From contig NZ_QWVT01000019.1 in assembly GCF_003570705.1 (NCBI RefSeq), forward strand, positions 118,389-182,388: a stretch of 64,000 nucleotides of DNA, read 5' to 3'. Source of the stretch: Mesobacillus zeae (GTDB taxonomy: Bacteria > Bacillota > Bacilli > Bacillales > Cytobacillaceae). The translations under genes and the position numbers were made by a program. The notes beneath the pieces were generated by a model. The model had not been told where the DNA came from. It did no database searches and saw only the letters and a list, made by a program, of their open reading frames with translations. This document shows positions 46,310 through 54,515 of the stretch, piece after piece (the stretch's first letter is position 1; the number at the start of each line of letters is the position of its first letter).

Positions 46310-47341
46310 TCAAATTTTAAATTTCATTGTGATAATATTTGCCTTCCTTAGCGTGTCATAAACAATGACAATGGTCGGGCCAATCAGCACCCCTGCAATT
46401 CCAAGTAGCTTAAATCCAATATACATGCTGATCAATGAAGCGAGCGGCGAAATACCGAGATTCGTGGAGTAGATCTTAGGCTCGATTACCCTTCTGACAA
46501 CCGTGATGACAATGAAAAGAATAATCAGGCCAATCCCGAGAAAATGATTATCCTGCAGTATGGCGACAACCGCCCACGGGACAAGAACTGAACCTGTTCC
46601 AAGAATCGGCAGGATGTCCACAATCACAATCAAAACGGAAAGCAGTCCTGCATAAGGGGCATTCAATATCGATAGGCCTGCAAATGCCATGATATAAGTA
46701 ATCAGGCTCAGGATGACCTGTGCTTTAATGAATCCCATCCCCGCCTTACTGAGCTGCCTGGTAACAAGGTATACTTTCTGCCTTGTCTGCTCCTTCAAAT
46801 GCTGCTCAAGCTTCATTTTAAGCCGTGGCCACTCCAGGCTGATCAGAAACAGGGCAATCAAATAAATAAGCATTTCAATCAGAAAGACTGGAATTGAAGT
46901 CAGAAGGTTCAATAACTCTTCCAATGCCCTCTGAAGAAAGGCATCAAGTGCGTTAACATTCTTTTCCAGAGTGCCTTCGATGGACAATATCACGTCCTTG
47001 GGAAGCTTTTGGGAATAGAACTCCCATTTTCCGATCAAGGGGAGTATGACTGATTTATAAAAGTCCTTAACAAAGGTGGGGGTTCTTTGAGAAAGGGAAA
47101 CAGCCTGCTGTGCCGTTATGGATATTAAATTATAGCCGATAACACCGATTAACAGAACATATCCCACAAAAACAGACAGCACGGCTTGCAGTCTGTTGAA
47201 ACGTACTTTATCAATAAGACCCTGTACCATCCCTTCAAGCAGCGCCGCAGTTAAAAACGCGAAAATTAGCGGCAGGCTGTAAGGGATGAGGAAGATGACG
47301 AGGACAGCCACAATAGCAGTCCAGATCCACTTTTTCCACAT
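46310..47341 (-). CDS. AI-2E-family membrane protein, YtvI-like
   Basis: Integral membrane protein of 343 residues with about eight membrane segments in the AI-2E transporter/PerM pattern (two N-terminal hairpins, a soluble stretch at about 75-150, then the membrane bundle with DILPILGTGSVLVPWAVVA). From memory it is closest to the sporulation integral membrane protein YtvI. Substrate unknown. AAGGAGAG lies 10 bp before the ATG. A second member of this family is at 55882. Confidence 0.8.
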   Translation of the reverse strand: MWKKWIWTAIVAVLVIFLIPYSLPLIFAFLTAALLEGMVQGLIDKVRFNRLQAVLSVFVGYVLLIGVIGYNLISITAQQAVSLSQRTPTFVKDFYKSVILPLIGKWEFYSQKLPKDVILSIEGTLEKNVNALDAFLQRALEELLNLLTSIPVFLIEMLIYLIALFLISLEWPRLKMKLEQHLKEQTRQKVYLVTRQLSKAGMGFIKAQVILSLITYIMAFAGLSILNAPYAGLLSVLIVIVDILPILGTGSVLVPWAVVAILQDNHFLGIGLIILFIVITVVRRVIEPKIYSTNLGISPLASLISMYIGFKLLGIAGVLIGPTIVIVYDTLRKANIITMKFKI

Positions 47342-47485
47342 CTATGGACAACTCTCCTTAACTAGACATAAATTCCGGTTTCATTATACCATTTATTAAC
47401 GGTGATTGACTGTTCTTCCTGCATTATAACAAATATATCTTTGCCTAAATGGGTATACAATAACAAAAAGACATGAGGAGAAGCA

Positions 47486-48124
47486 ATGAAAGAGGAAACC
47501 ATCTTCAATGCAAAGCCCCTTCCCCAAATTTTTTTCGAACAGCCTACCCTCGAACTGGCGAAAACACTGCTGGGAAAATTGATAGTCAAAGAAACGGATG
47601 ACGGGATTACGGCAGGATACATTGTGGAGACTGAAGCCTATATTGGCCCTATGGACAAAGCGGCGCATAGCTATAACAACCGCAGGACACCGAGAACAGA
47701 GGTGATGTTCAAAGAGTCAGGCATGGCCTACACCTACTTAATGCATACCCATTGCCTCGTAAATGTTGTCAGTGGCGGGCAAGGAAATCCGGAAGCCGTC
47801 CTCATTCGGGCACTTGAGCCTGTTGCAGGGGTTGAGTTTATGTTTCAAAGGCGCAAAGCCGACTCCCCGATCCAGTTGACGAACGGACCGGGAAAACTGA
47901 CGAAAGCGATGGGAATCACTATGAAAGATTACGGACATCCGCTCACGGAACCTTCCCTATTCATAGCGGAGGGCTGCCAGCCAAAAAGGATATCATCGGG
48001 CAAGCGCATTGGCATAGACAGCTCCGGTGAAGCAAAGGATTACCCTTGGCGGTTTTGGATTACAGGAAACCAATTTGTTTCAAGACATCAAAAAGCACTG
48101 AAGATTTTCGAGCTGCCGGAGTGA
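47486..48124 (+). CDS. 3-methyladenine DNA glycosylase (AAG/MPG family)
   Basis: Base-excision repair enzyme of 212 residues that removes alkylated purines. Typical AAG motifs: GYIVETEAYIGPMDKAAHSY (catalytic Glu), MFKESGMAYTYLMHTHCLVN, and LTNGPGKLTKAMGI. Like B. subtilis YxlJ. GAGGAGAAGCA precedes the ATG. It is followed closely by the HAD phosphatase gene (gap about 25 bases), so the two may share an mRNA. Confidence 0.93.
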   Translation: MKEETIFNAKPLPQIFFEQPTLELAKTLLGKLIVKETDDGITAGYIVETEAYIGPMDKAAHSYNNRRTPRTEVMFKESGMAYTYLMHTHCLVNVVSGGQGNPEAVLIRALEPVAGVEFMFQRRKADSPIQLTNGPGKLTKAMGITMKDYGHPLTEPSLFIAEGCQPKRISSGKRIGIDSSGEAKDYPWRFWITGNQFVSRHQKALKIFELPE

Positions 48125-48149
48125 CGGTAAAAAAGGAGTGGAGCAGGAA

Positions 48150-48677
48150 ATGAAAAAGGCAGTATTTTTGGACAGGGATGGCGTACTGAATGAAGTACTC
48201 ACGGAACGAGTGAAATTTGTAAACCGGCCTGATGACCTTTACCTTCTTGAAGGGGCTGCAGAAGCGGTAGCCGAGTTGACCAAAGCTGGGTTTGATGTTT
48301 TTATTGTCACCAACCAAGGCGGAGTGGGGCTTGGGTTTATGAAGGAAAGAGACTTGAAAAAAATTCATGGCAGACTCGAGGAACTCATTCTTGAAAAAGG
48401 AGGGGCAATCCGTGAAGCTGCCTACTGTCCCCACAAGCCGAAAGCTGGGTGCGAGTGCCGCAAACCTAATCCCGGCATGCTTTTGGATCTCGCCCGGCGC
48501 CATGATATCGATTTATCCGCAAGCGTTATGGCAGGAGACCATGAGCGCGATATTGAAGCTGGAAAGAAAGCAGGATGCAAAACCGTCTTCATTGGGGAGG
48601 GAGAAACTTCAGCGGACGCAAAAGCCCCTTCTCTCCAAGCAGCAGTCAAGGATATTCTGCAGCTGCTTGCTGATTAG
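48150..48677 (+). CDS. HAD-IIIA phosphatase, GmhB-like
   Basis: Cytosolic phosphatase of 175 residues. HAD motifs: FLDRDGVLN (D8/D10), VTNQGGVGLG, and AGDHERDIEAGKKAG. A zinc loop CPHKPKAGCECRKP identifies the D-glycero-D-manno-heptose-1,7-bisphosphate phosphatase (GmhB) group. Gram-positive bacteria often use this enzyme elsewhere; the substrate here is unproven. ATG 48150 follows GGAGTGGAGCAGGAA. Confidence 0.88.
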   Translation: MKKAVFLDRDGVLNEVLTERVKFVNRPDDLYLLEGAAEAVAELTKAGFDVFIVTNQGGVGLGFMKERDLKKIHGRLEELILEKGGAIREAAYCPHKPKAGCECRKPNPGMLLDLARRHDIDLSASVMAGDHERDIEAGKKAGCKTVFIGEGETSADAKAPSLQAAVKDILQLLAD

Positions 48678-48743
48678 GGGCAGGACTACCGACAGCCACT
48701 GGGCGTTGGCGCCAGTCAGCTGCTTTTCTTCTCATACTTGACA

Positions 48744-48773
48744 AAACCGCCCGCATTTAACTGCGGGCGGTTT
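48744..48773. terminator. Terminator of the 2-oxoacid:ferredoxin oxidoreductase operon
   Basis: 12-bp stem AAACCGCCCGCA / TGCGGGCGGTTT (arms 48744-48755 and 48762-48773), probably bidirectional. Confidence 0.9.
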
Positions 48774-49314
48774 CACTTGATATCAGATGTGATTTTCCAA
48801 GCTTCAATGCTTCCTCATTCAGCTTCAGCAAATGCTGTTTACCCGGAGAAAGCACTTTTTCCAGAGATTGAATGATGGCTTCCTCAGACACAATCGGCAA
48901 ATATGCAAGCAATGCTCCGAGAAGCACCATATTTGCCGATTTAGGGCTGCCGAGGCGGCCTGCCATGTCGGTTGCCTTAATATAAATCGTATGAATATCT
49001 GTCCGCATTGATTTTCTGTCAGCCATTGATGTATTGACAATCAATAGTCCGCCGGGTTTAACCTTTGGCTCAAATTTATCAAATGATGGAGCATTCATCA
49101 CGATGGCTGTTGCAGGGTTTGAAACAAGCGGAGAACCGATAGGCTCCTTACTGAGCACAACTGTGCAATTTGCTGTTCCTCCCCTCTGCTCCGGTCCATA
49201 CGACGGCAGCCAGGAAACGAACTTGCCTTCTGCCATACCGGCATATGCAAGCAGCTGGCCCATAGACATGACTCCCTGGCCGCCAAATCCGGCAATGATG
49301 ATTTCTTCCATCAT
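48757..49314 (-). CDS. 2-oxoacid:acceptor oxidoreductase, gamma subunit
   Basis: Protein of 185 residues with the gamma-subunit signature IIAGFGGQGVMSMGQLLAYA near the start and a Rossmann-like fold; it contributes to the CoA- and TPP-dependent oxidative decarboxylation of a 2-oxoacid. It is encoded in one operon with the alpha, beta and ferredoxin subunits and overlaps the beta gene by 4 bp. Substrate (2-oxoglutarate, pyruvate, branched-chain or indolepyruvate) cannot be fixed from sequence alone. Confidence 0.88.
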   Translation of the reverse strand: MMEEIIIAGFGGQGVMSMGQLLAYAGMAEGKFVSWLPSYGPEQRGGTANCTVVLSKEPIGSPLVSNPATAIVMNAPSFDKFEPKVKPGGLLIVNTSMADRKSMRTDIHTIYIKATDMAGRLGSPKSANMVLLGALLAYLPIVSEEAIIQSLEKVLSPGKQHLLKLNEEALKLGKSHLISSETARS

Positions 49315-50063
49315 GCTTTCCCCCCAACGGAAGAATTTTTATATACTCCAAGCGGAAATATTGGCAGCATATTCTCCTTGATCCATTCCAGAGATTCTGT
49401 AGGACTAAGCCCCCAGTTTGTCGGGCACGAGGAAAGAACCTCTATGAGTGAAAAGCCCAATCCTGCTTTTTGTGTCTCAAAAGCCTTTCGAATCGCCTTT
49501 TTTGCTTTTATGATATTCGGAACATCATGCGCGGAAACACGCTCAATATGGGCCGCACCATCAAGGGTCGCCATCAGTTCAGCCACTTTGATGGGCATTC
49601 CTTGCAAAGCTGCATTTCTCCCGTCCGGGCTTGTTGCCGTCTTTTGACCGATCAGAGTTGTAGGTGCCATTTGTCCACCCGTCATTCCGTAGATGGCATT
49701 ATTCACAAAGATAATGGTTATATTTTCTCCCCTTGCCGCTGCATGAATTGCTTCCCCGATCCCTATTGAAGCGAGATCACCGTCTCCTTGATACGTAAAA
49801 ACAAATCGGTCCGGAAGCACACGTTTAATGCCGGTAGCGACAGCTGGCGCGCGCCCATGCGCAGCCTGAGTCATATCGCAATTGAAATAATCATAAGAGA
49901 GAACTGAGCAGCCCACCGAAGCCACACCTACCGTGTCCTCAAGAATATCCATTTCTTCCAGAACCTCTGCAACCAGCCTGTGGATAATACCATGTGTACA
50001 CCCTGGGCAATAGTGGGTTGGTGTATCCTTGAGCCCCGACGTCTTTTCAAATACCGTTTTCAT
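49311..50063 (-). CDS. 2-oxoacid:acceptor oxidoreductase, beta subunit (TPP-binding)
   Basis: Protein of 250 residues. The TPP motif GDGDLASIGIGEAIH and VNNAIYGMTGGQMAP are characteristic; a Cys pair CPGC near residue 18 may bind the 4Fe-4S cluster. ATG 50063 follows GGGAGGGGATGTCA and is better spaced than ATG 50069. It overlaps the alpha stop. Confidence 0.92.
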   Translation of the reverse strand: MKTVFEKTSGLKDTPTHYCPGCTHGIIHRLVAEVLEEMDILEDTVGVASVGCSVLSYDYFNCDMTQAAHGRAPAVATGIKRVLPDRFVFTYQGDGDLASIGIGEAIHAAARGENITIIFVNNAIYGMTGGQMAPTTLIGQKTATSPDGRNAALQGMPIKVAELMATLDGAAHIERVSAHDVPNIIKAKKAIRKAFETQKAGLGFSLIEVLSSCPTNWGLSPTESLEWIKENMLPIFPLGVYKNSSVGGKA

Positions 50064-51126
50064 TGACATCCCCTCCTCCCGCAGTGATGATGAGCTGTTC
50101 GTAAATTTCCTCCTGTGTAGGAACTACTCCTCCTGTTCGGCCGAAGAATGACACGGCAGCCCTGCCGTTTACACTAAGCCGCACGTCATCAACCATTTGC
50201 CCAGCGCTCATTTCTACTGCAAGATAACCTTTCGCCCTATCTCTCGTGTCAATGAAAGGCTGTAATGGAAAAGGCCATAACGTAATCGGCCTGATCAATC
50301 CTGCCTTTACCCCATCTTTCCTGGCTTTTTTTACCGCGTTCACAGCAATCCTTGCAACAGTGCCGTAGGCAACAACGAAATAGTCAGCATCCTCACAATA
50401 CAGCGTTTCAAAACGCGCTTCATTCTGCCTGATGCTTGCAAACTTTCTCTGTAAATGTTCGTTCCGCTGTTCAAGTGATTCAGCATTTAAATCGAGGGAA
50501 GTGATGACCCTTGGTGCTCCGTCTCCCCTTGTGCCAGTTGTTGTCCATTCTTTATGAGTTTCCTTAACAGCAGGCTTTTCCGGAAACTCGACAGCTTCCA
50601 TCATCTGGCCAAGCATTCCGTCCCCGAGCAATATGACCGGTGTCCGGTAACGGTCAGCAATTTCAAACGCCTCTCTGATTAGGTCAATGATTTCCTGAAG
50701 TGTGGCTGGCGCAAGTACAGGGATATTGTAGTCCCCATGGCCCCCGCCCTTTGTAACCTGAAAGTAATCTGACTGGGCAGGCTGAATATTTCCAAGACCT
50801 GGGCCTCCTCTAGCGATGTTGACAATCAGCGCTGGAAGCTCCGCGCCGGCAAGATAGGAAATTCCTTCCTGCTTCAGGCTGAATCCCGGGCTTGAGGATG
50901 AGGTCATGACCCGGACCCCGGTCCCTGCTGCACCATATACCATATTGATGGCAGCAATTTCGCTTTCAGCCTGAAGGAACAAACCACCAGCCTCAGGGAG
51001 CCGGCGGGCCATATAGGCGACAAGCTCGCTCTGTGGAGTAATCGGATAGCCGAAAAAATATTTGCAGCCTGCATGAACAGCTGCTTCTGCTATAACCTCG
51101 TTGCCTTTCATCAATAATTTCCCCAC
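50047..51126 (-). CDS. 2-oxoacid:acceptor oxidoreductase, alpha subunit
   Basis: Protein of 359 residues with the pyruvate-ferredoxin-oxidoreductase N-terminal domain (GYPITPQSELVAYMARRLPE) and the transketolase C-terminal-like domain (about 230-345). The start is GTG 51126, seven bases after GAGGAGA; the longer frame to 51237 reads through the ferredoxin gene. It follows the ferredoxin gene by about 40 bases. Confidence 0.92.
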   Translation of the reverse strand: MGKLLMKGNEVIAEAAVHAGCKYFFGYPITPQSELVAYMARRLPEAGGLFLQAESEIAAINMVYGAAGTGVRVMTSSSSPGFSLKQEGISYLAGAELPALIVNIARGGPGLGNIQPAQSDYFQVTKGGGHGDYNIPVLAPATLQEIIDLIREAFEIADRYRTPVILLGDGMLGQMMEAVEFPEKPAVKETHKEWTTTGTRGDGAPRVITSLDLNAESLEQRNEHLQRKFASIRQNEARFETLYCEDADYFVVAYGTVARIAVNAVKKARKDGVKAGLIRPITLWPFPLQPFIDTRDRAKGYLAVEMSAGQMVDDVRLSVNGRAAVSFFGRTGGVVPTQEEIYEQLIITAGGGDVNENGI

Positions 51127-51167
51127 GATTCCATCTCCTCTGCGTATGTAATGTGCATAGGTAAAAG

Positions 51168-51422
51168 CTATACAGAATGCTTGATTTTTTCGGACCTGTA
51201 GACACTGATGGCAGAATCGGGGCAAATTCGCGCGCATTTCCCGCAGCTGATACAGCTTTCCTGATTCTTGGCACTTGCAGGCCTGTATCCTTTTTCATTG
51301 AGATAATCTGAGAGAAAAATAACATTAGCAGGGCAGACACTGACACATAGTCCACATGACTTGCAAAGACTTTCTGTGAAGAGAACTCTTTGTTCCAATA
51401 TTTTCTCCTCCTCTATTCCCAT
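51168..51422 (-). CDS. 2x[4Fe-4S] ferredoxin, delta subunit of the oxidoreductase
   Basis: Protein of 84 residues with two complete C-x2-C-x2-C-x3-C clusters, CKSCGLCVSVCP and CISCGKCARICP. It is an iron-sulfur subunit of the oxidoreductase that passes electrons to or from soluble ferredoxin. It overlaps the upstream ATPase gene by 10 bp. Confidence 0.93.
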   Translation of the reverse strand: MGIEEEKILEQRVLFTESLCKSCGLCVSVCPANVIFLSDYLNEKGYRPASAKNQESCISCGKCARICPDSAISVYRSEKIKHSV

Positions 51423-52090
51423 GGGAGCTTCAAATATCTGTCCATGGTCATCATTTTATTGGACATCATTTCCAAGTTGGATCCTTCGATTCGGAGACTC
51501 GATTCCAGAAAAGTGTACTTGACCGGTTTTCCGAGTTTGTGAGACAACATTATGCTAAGATCCTGGCCTTTTTGAATATCTTTTATGGTGGTAGAAGCAC
51601 CGAGATTCGTGTTATTGATAATGCCAGTAACTGTAAGCCTTGACGCCTTTTCGATCTGCCTGACTGTGTATAGTGCCCCGTCAAGCGTACTCACATATGG
51701 CCGGCTAGCATTTAACACGAACAGGACCTCCAGGCTGCCATCCTTCCATTCATGGAAGAATTGGCCGAGCACAGCTGCCCCTTCCTTGTCTCCCCCTGCG
51801 TCAATGATGACCCGGCTTTCCTCATCCTTGACTACCGCGAGTATTTCAGCTGGAATGATGGGGAGATCTGCTGTTGCCAGCCTTTCAGGAGGGGCAACAA
51901 GTTTAATGGAGTGCTCCCGGAACAATGCCGAAGCATCCCGGCTCCTGAAATAGGGATTCACAATATCAAGATCGCAAACCGCAACCTTTTCACCGTTCTT
52001 TCTCGCATTTATAGCCAGATTGATTGCAAGTTCGGTTTTACCGCTGCCATAATGCCCGGTCAGTATAGTGATTCTCGCAGATGTTCCCAA
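51413..52090 (-). CDS. P-loop MinD/CooC-like ATPase of the oxidoreductase operon
   Basis: Protein of 225 residues with a P-loop GHYGSGKTELAIN (residues about 12-24) of the SIMIBI class, and switch-like motifs (VCDLDIVNPYFRSRD, VIIDAGGD). Its sequence matches the MinD/ParA/CooC group, where members insert clusters or metals. In this operon a role in cofactor loading or assembly of the 4Fe-4S/TPP enzyme is a reasonable inference. It is the first gene of the operon and lies just downstream of a cre site. Confidence 0.75.
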   Translation of the reverse strand: MGTSARITILTGHYGSGKTELAINLAINARKNGEKVAVCDLDIVNPYFRSRDASALFREHSIKLVAPPERLATADLPIIPAEILAVVKDEESRVIIDAGGDKEGAAVLGQFFHEWKDGSLEVLFVLNASRPYVSTLDGALYTVRQIEKASRLTVTGIINNTNLGASTTIKDIQKGQDLSIMLSHKLGKPVKYTFLESSLRIEGSNLEMMSNKMMTMDRYLKLPWE

Positions 52091-52107
52091 TGGCTGCCTC
52101 CCTCCTA

Positions 52108-52121
52108 TGTAAGCGTTTACA
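52108..52121. promoter_or_regulatory. CcpA cre site upstream of the oxidoreductase operon
   Basis: The palindromic TGTAAGCGTTTACA matches the cre consensus WTGNAANCGNWNNCW without a mismatch. It lies 18 bases before the first gene and downstream of a TATAAT (52135-52140, minus strand), a roadblock position that predicts catabolite repression by glucose. Confidence 0.85.
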
Positions 52122-52213
52122 AATCAACAGTTTCATTATAAATTAGAAATCAACTTCTTCGCCCCGAGAAAAATCACGGTTTTATGAAAGTTTCACCGGA
52201 TTCTGCCAAAAAA

Positions 52214-52236
52214 AAGAAGCCCGTGAATGAGCTTCT
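52214..52236 (-). terminator. Probable terminator of the gene at 52236
   Basis: Stem AAGAAGC / GCTTCTT with a ten-base loop, followed on the minus strand by TTTTTTT of the downstream flank (52209-52215 is an A-run). Confidence 0.55.
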
Positions 52237-52556
52237 TAAAGAGTGAAAGATAGAACAACTTTTTGCGGCATATCTTCCTCTGTATATTCAGGTTTTTTTA
52301 GTTTTTCACAAGAAGGCATTTCAAACGAAAAGTCCTGTACTTCAGCCGGGATGAGTCCCTTTTGCTTCAGGCTTTCAAAAACCGTCTGCATGGCTTTCTC
52401 TGTATCAAGGCAGTCTCCCGATCCTTCATACTTGAAGCATTCCACACATGTCTCCACAATGTGACTGTCAATCTGTTCTTGGGAAAACACGAGCTTCGCT
52501 CCTGTGATTTGTTCTACTTCCTGATTTTCAAGCTCAATAATTGTTGTGATATTCAT
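52236..52556 (-). CDS. Hypothetical acidic protein with four cysteines
   Basis: Soluble protein of 106 residues, acidic, with C-V-E-C plus two further cysteines (GSGDC and PSC) and no membrane segment. GGAGGTGCACAA precedes the ATG at 52556; the longer frame to 52586 lacks support. I do not recognise the family. It lies upstream of the oxidoreductase operon in the same direction, about 145 bases away, but is separated by a probable terminator. Confidence 0.6.
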   Translation of the reverse strand: MNITTIIELENQEVEQITGAKLVFSQEQIDSHIVETCVECFKYEGSGDCLDTEKAMQTVFESLKQKGLIPAEVQDFSFEMPSCEKLKKPEYTEEDMPQKVVLSFTL

Positions 52557-52824
52557 TTGTGCACCTCCGTTTGTATTCACTATCATTATAGTGAATTATC
52601 CTCTCGCAAGTGGTCAATTTCCAGTTTGTTCACCTTTTATTCATATATTGCAGACATCAATTTGTCAAAACATACTGGCAGCGGTCCTTATTCCCTAAGC
52701 CTTTTAGTGCAAAACCGGAGTAAAAATCAGAAAAAAACGAATTAAACAACATTACCCGAGGCAATTGACCTAGCCTTGTTTTCTTGTTACCATCTCTATT
52801 AATATTCCAAACGAATACAGCATT
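52557..52824. other. Intergenic stretch upstream of the purine riboswitch
   Basis: Divergent promoter region. A CGAA-containing sequence (ACGAATAC near 52811) could be a single PurBox-like half site. No gene is credible. Confidence 0.35.
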
Positions 52825-52893
52825 CCTTGTATAGGTTCAAGAATATGGCTTGAACGTTTCTACCATGCTTCCGTAAAATGCATGTCTACAAGG
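52825..52893 (+). promoter_or_regulatory. Purine riboswitch, guanine class
   Basis: Conserved blocks are in order: a P1 pair CCTTGTA (52825-52831) / TACAAGG (52887-52893), AATATGGC, GTTTCTACC, CCGTAAA and TGTCTAC. The C that pairs with the ligand (TCTAC rather than TTTAT) predicts a guanine/hypoxanthine aptamer. Confidence 0.92.
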
Positions 52894-52940
52894 GACAGAA
52901 TTTTTTGTCAATCTCTTTGACGCTTTTTTGTCCTTTGTAG

Positions 52941-52971
52941 CTCCGGCAGCATGTTCAGCCGGAGTTTTTTT
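52941..52971 (+). terminator. Riboswitch-linked terminator in the NCS2 leader
   Basis: Stem CTCCGGC (52941-52947) / GCCGGAG (52958-52964) followed by TTTTTTT; sits between the purine aptamer and the permease ribosome binding site. Confidence 0.88.
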
Positions 52972-53019
52972 CGTTCTAACAGAGGCATTCTAACCAACAG
53001 CGTCAAGAGGAGGAACACC

Positions 53020-54312
53020 ATGAGGAACTTTTTTCAATTCGCAGAACGCAATACAGATTACCGCACAGAAACAATGGCCGGTATCACGACATTTCTGTCG
53101 ATGGCCTATATCCTTGTCGTTAACCCGATGATCCTGAGCCAGTCTGGGATGGATAAGGGAGCAGTCTTTACCGCAACAGCATTATCAGCAATCATTGGTT
53201 CTTTATTGATCGGCTTGCTGGCCAATTTCCCAGTCGGCATCGCACCAAGTATGGGCCTGAATTCATTTTTTACTTTTACTGTATGTATCGGCATGGGCGT
53301 CGATTGGGAAATCGCTTTAACCGGAGTGTTTGTTGCTGGCGTCCTTTTCGTTCTCCTCAGCCTCTTTAAAATACGGGAGAAAATCATCAATGTCATTCCG
53401 CAGGACCTGAAGCATGCCATCGCTGCCGGAATTGGTTTTTTCGTAGCATTAATCGGCTTGAAAAATGCTGGCATTATTGTCCAGAGCGAGGGTACATTTA
53501 TCGGGATGGGCGATTTGACTGCACCAGCAACTGTCCTGGCCATTTTTGGTTTTGCCGTGAGTATTATTTTCATGGCGCGCGGTATATCCGGCGGGATATT
53601 TTACAGCATGATTATTTCAACTGTGGTGGGAATTTTCACTGGGCTGATCGATAAGCCTGATCATATTCTTGGTAAGGTCCCTGATCTTTCTCCGACCTTT
53701 GGCGTGGTATTCACCCATATTGGGGACATTTTTTCACCTGAAGTACTTGCAGTGGTATTCACGTTTCTCTTCGTTGCCTTCTTTGATACAGCTGGCGCAC
53801 TTATTGCAGTGGCAAGCCAGGCTGGATTACTGAAGAACAATGAAATCCCGAATGCTGGCCGTGCACTTCTGGCCGATGCTGTTTCTGGCGTAGCCGGTGC
53901 TGTGCTCGGCACATCCACCACAGCATCTTTCGTTGAATCCTCCGCAGGAATAGCTGTTGGAGGCCGGACAGGCTTCACTTCGGTCATCATCTCAGCCTGC
54001 TTTGCGGTGTCACTTCTTTTCTCGCCGCTGCTCGGAATCGTTACACCGGAAGTAACAGCCCCTGCCCTGATCCTTGTTGGGGCCCTCATGGCAACTGAAA
54101 TCAGCAAAATCAATTGGTCGAACATCACATCCGTTATCCCGGCATTCATTACGATCATCATGATGCCGCTGTCATTCAGCGTTGCCACAGGGATTGCCCT
54201 TGGCTTTATCCTTTACCCGCTTGGCATGGCTGCATCGGGCAAAGCGAAGGAAGTGCACCCAATCATGTATGTCCTTGCCACCTGCTTCATTGCCTATTTC
54301 ATTTACGTATAA
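53020..54312 (+). CDS. NCS2-family purine permease, riboswitch controlled
   Basis: Membrane permease of 430 residues with 12-14 membrane segments. It shares NPMILSQSGMDKGAVFTAT, GMGLNSFFTF-like and SFVESSAGIAVGGRTG features with the pbuG-type gene at 31026 but the two are clearly diverged. The guanine riboswitch supports a hypoxanthine/guanine or related substrate (PbuO-like). GAGGAGGAACACC precedes the ATG at 53020; the ORF open to 52951 includes the terminator. Confidence 0.9.
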   Translation: MRNFFQFAERNTDYRTETMAGITTFLSMAYILVVNPMILSQSGMDKGAVFTATALSAIIGSLLIGLLANFPVGIAPSMGLNSFFTFTVCIGMGVDWEIALTGVFVAGVLFVLLSLFKIREKIINVIPQDLKHAIAAGIGFFVALIGLKNAGIIVQSEGTFIGMGDLTAPATVLAIFGFAVSIIFMARGISGGIFYSMIISTVVGIFTGLIDKPDHILGKVPDLSPTFGVVFTHIGDIFSPEVLAVVFTFLFVAFFDTAGALIAVASQAGLLKNNEIPNAGRALLADAVSGVAGAVLGTSTTASFVESSAGIAVGGRTGFTSVIISACFAVSLLFSPLLGIVTPEVTAPALILVGALMATEISKINWSNITSVIPAFITIIMMPLSFSVATGIALGFILYPLGMAASGKAKEVHPIMYVLATCFIAYFIYV

Positions 54313-54330
54313 CGATCAATAAAGTTGCAC

Positions 54331-54369
54331 GCCGCTGCCCGTCACATTCAACTGGGTGGCGGCTTTTTT
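54331..54369 (+). terminator. Terminator of the riboswitch-controlled permease
   Basis: Imperfect stem GCCGCTGCCC / GGGTGGCGGC, arms 54331-54340 and 54354-54363, followed by TTTTTTT. Confidence 0.75.
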
Positions 54370-54459
54370 TGTTTCGGCTGGATCAATGTACGCATCGGGT
54401 ATATATACGCAAGCTGCGGGGGTGCTGTCAATTATCTATCGGGAAACCGCCCGTTAACA

Positions 54460-54498
54460 AAATGAGGCCGCACTTCTTTGAAGAGTGCGGCCTCATTT
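54460..54498. terminator. Terminator of degV
   Basis: AAATGAGGCCGCACTT (54460-54475) pairs with AAGAGTGCGGCCTCATTT (54481-54498), a 15-16 bp stem; T-run on the minus strand via the left A-run. Confidence 0.85.
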
Positions 54499-54515
54499 CT
54501 CTATAGACGGATCTT

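Noticed and set aside
53661..54188. 175-residue minus-strand frame opposite the NCS2 permease
   Set aside because: Antisense composition rich in Ala, Thr and Lys as expected from reversed membrane codons; no support.
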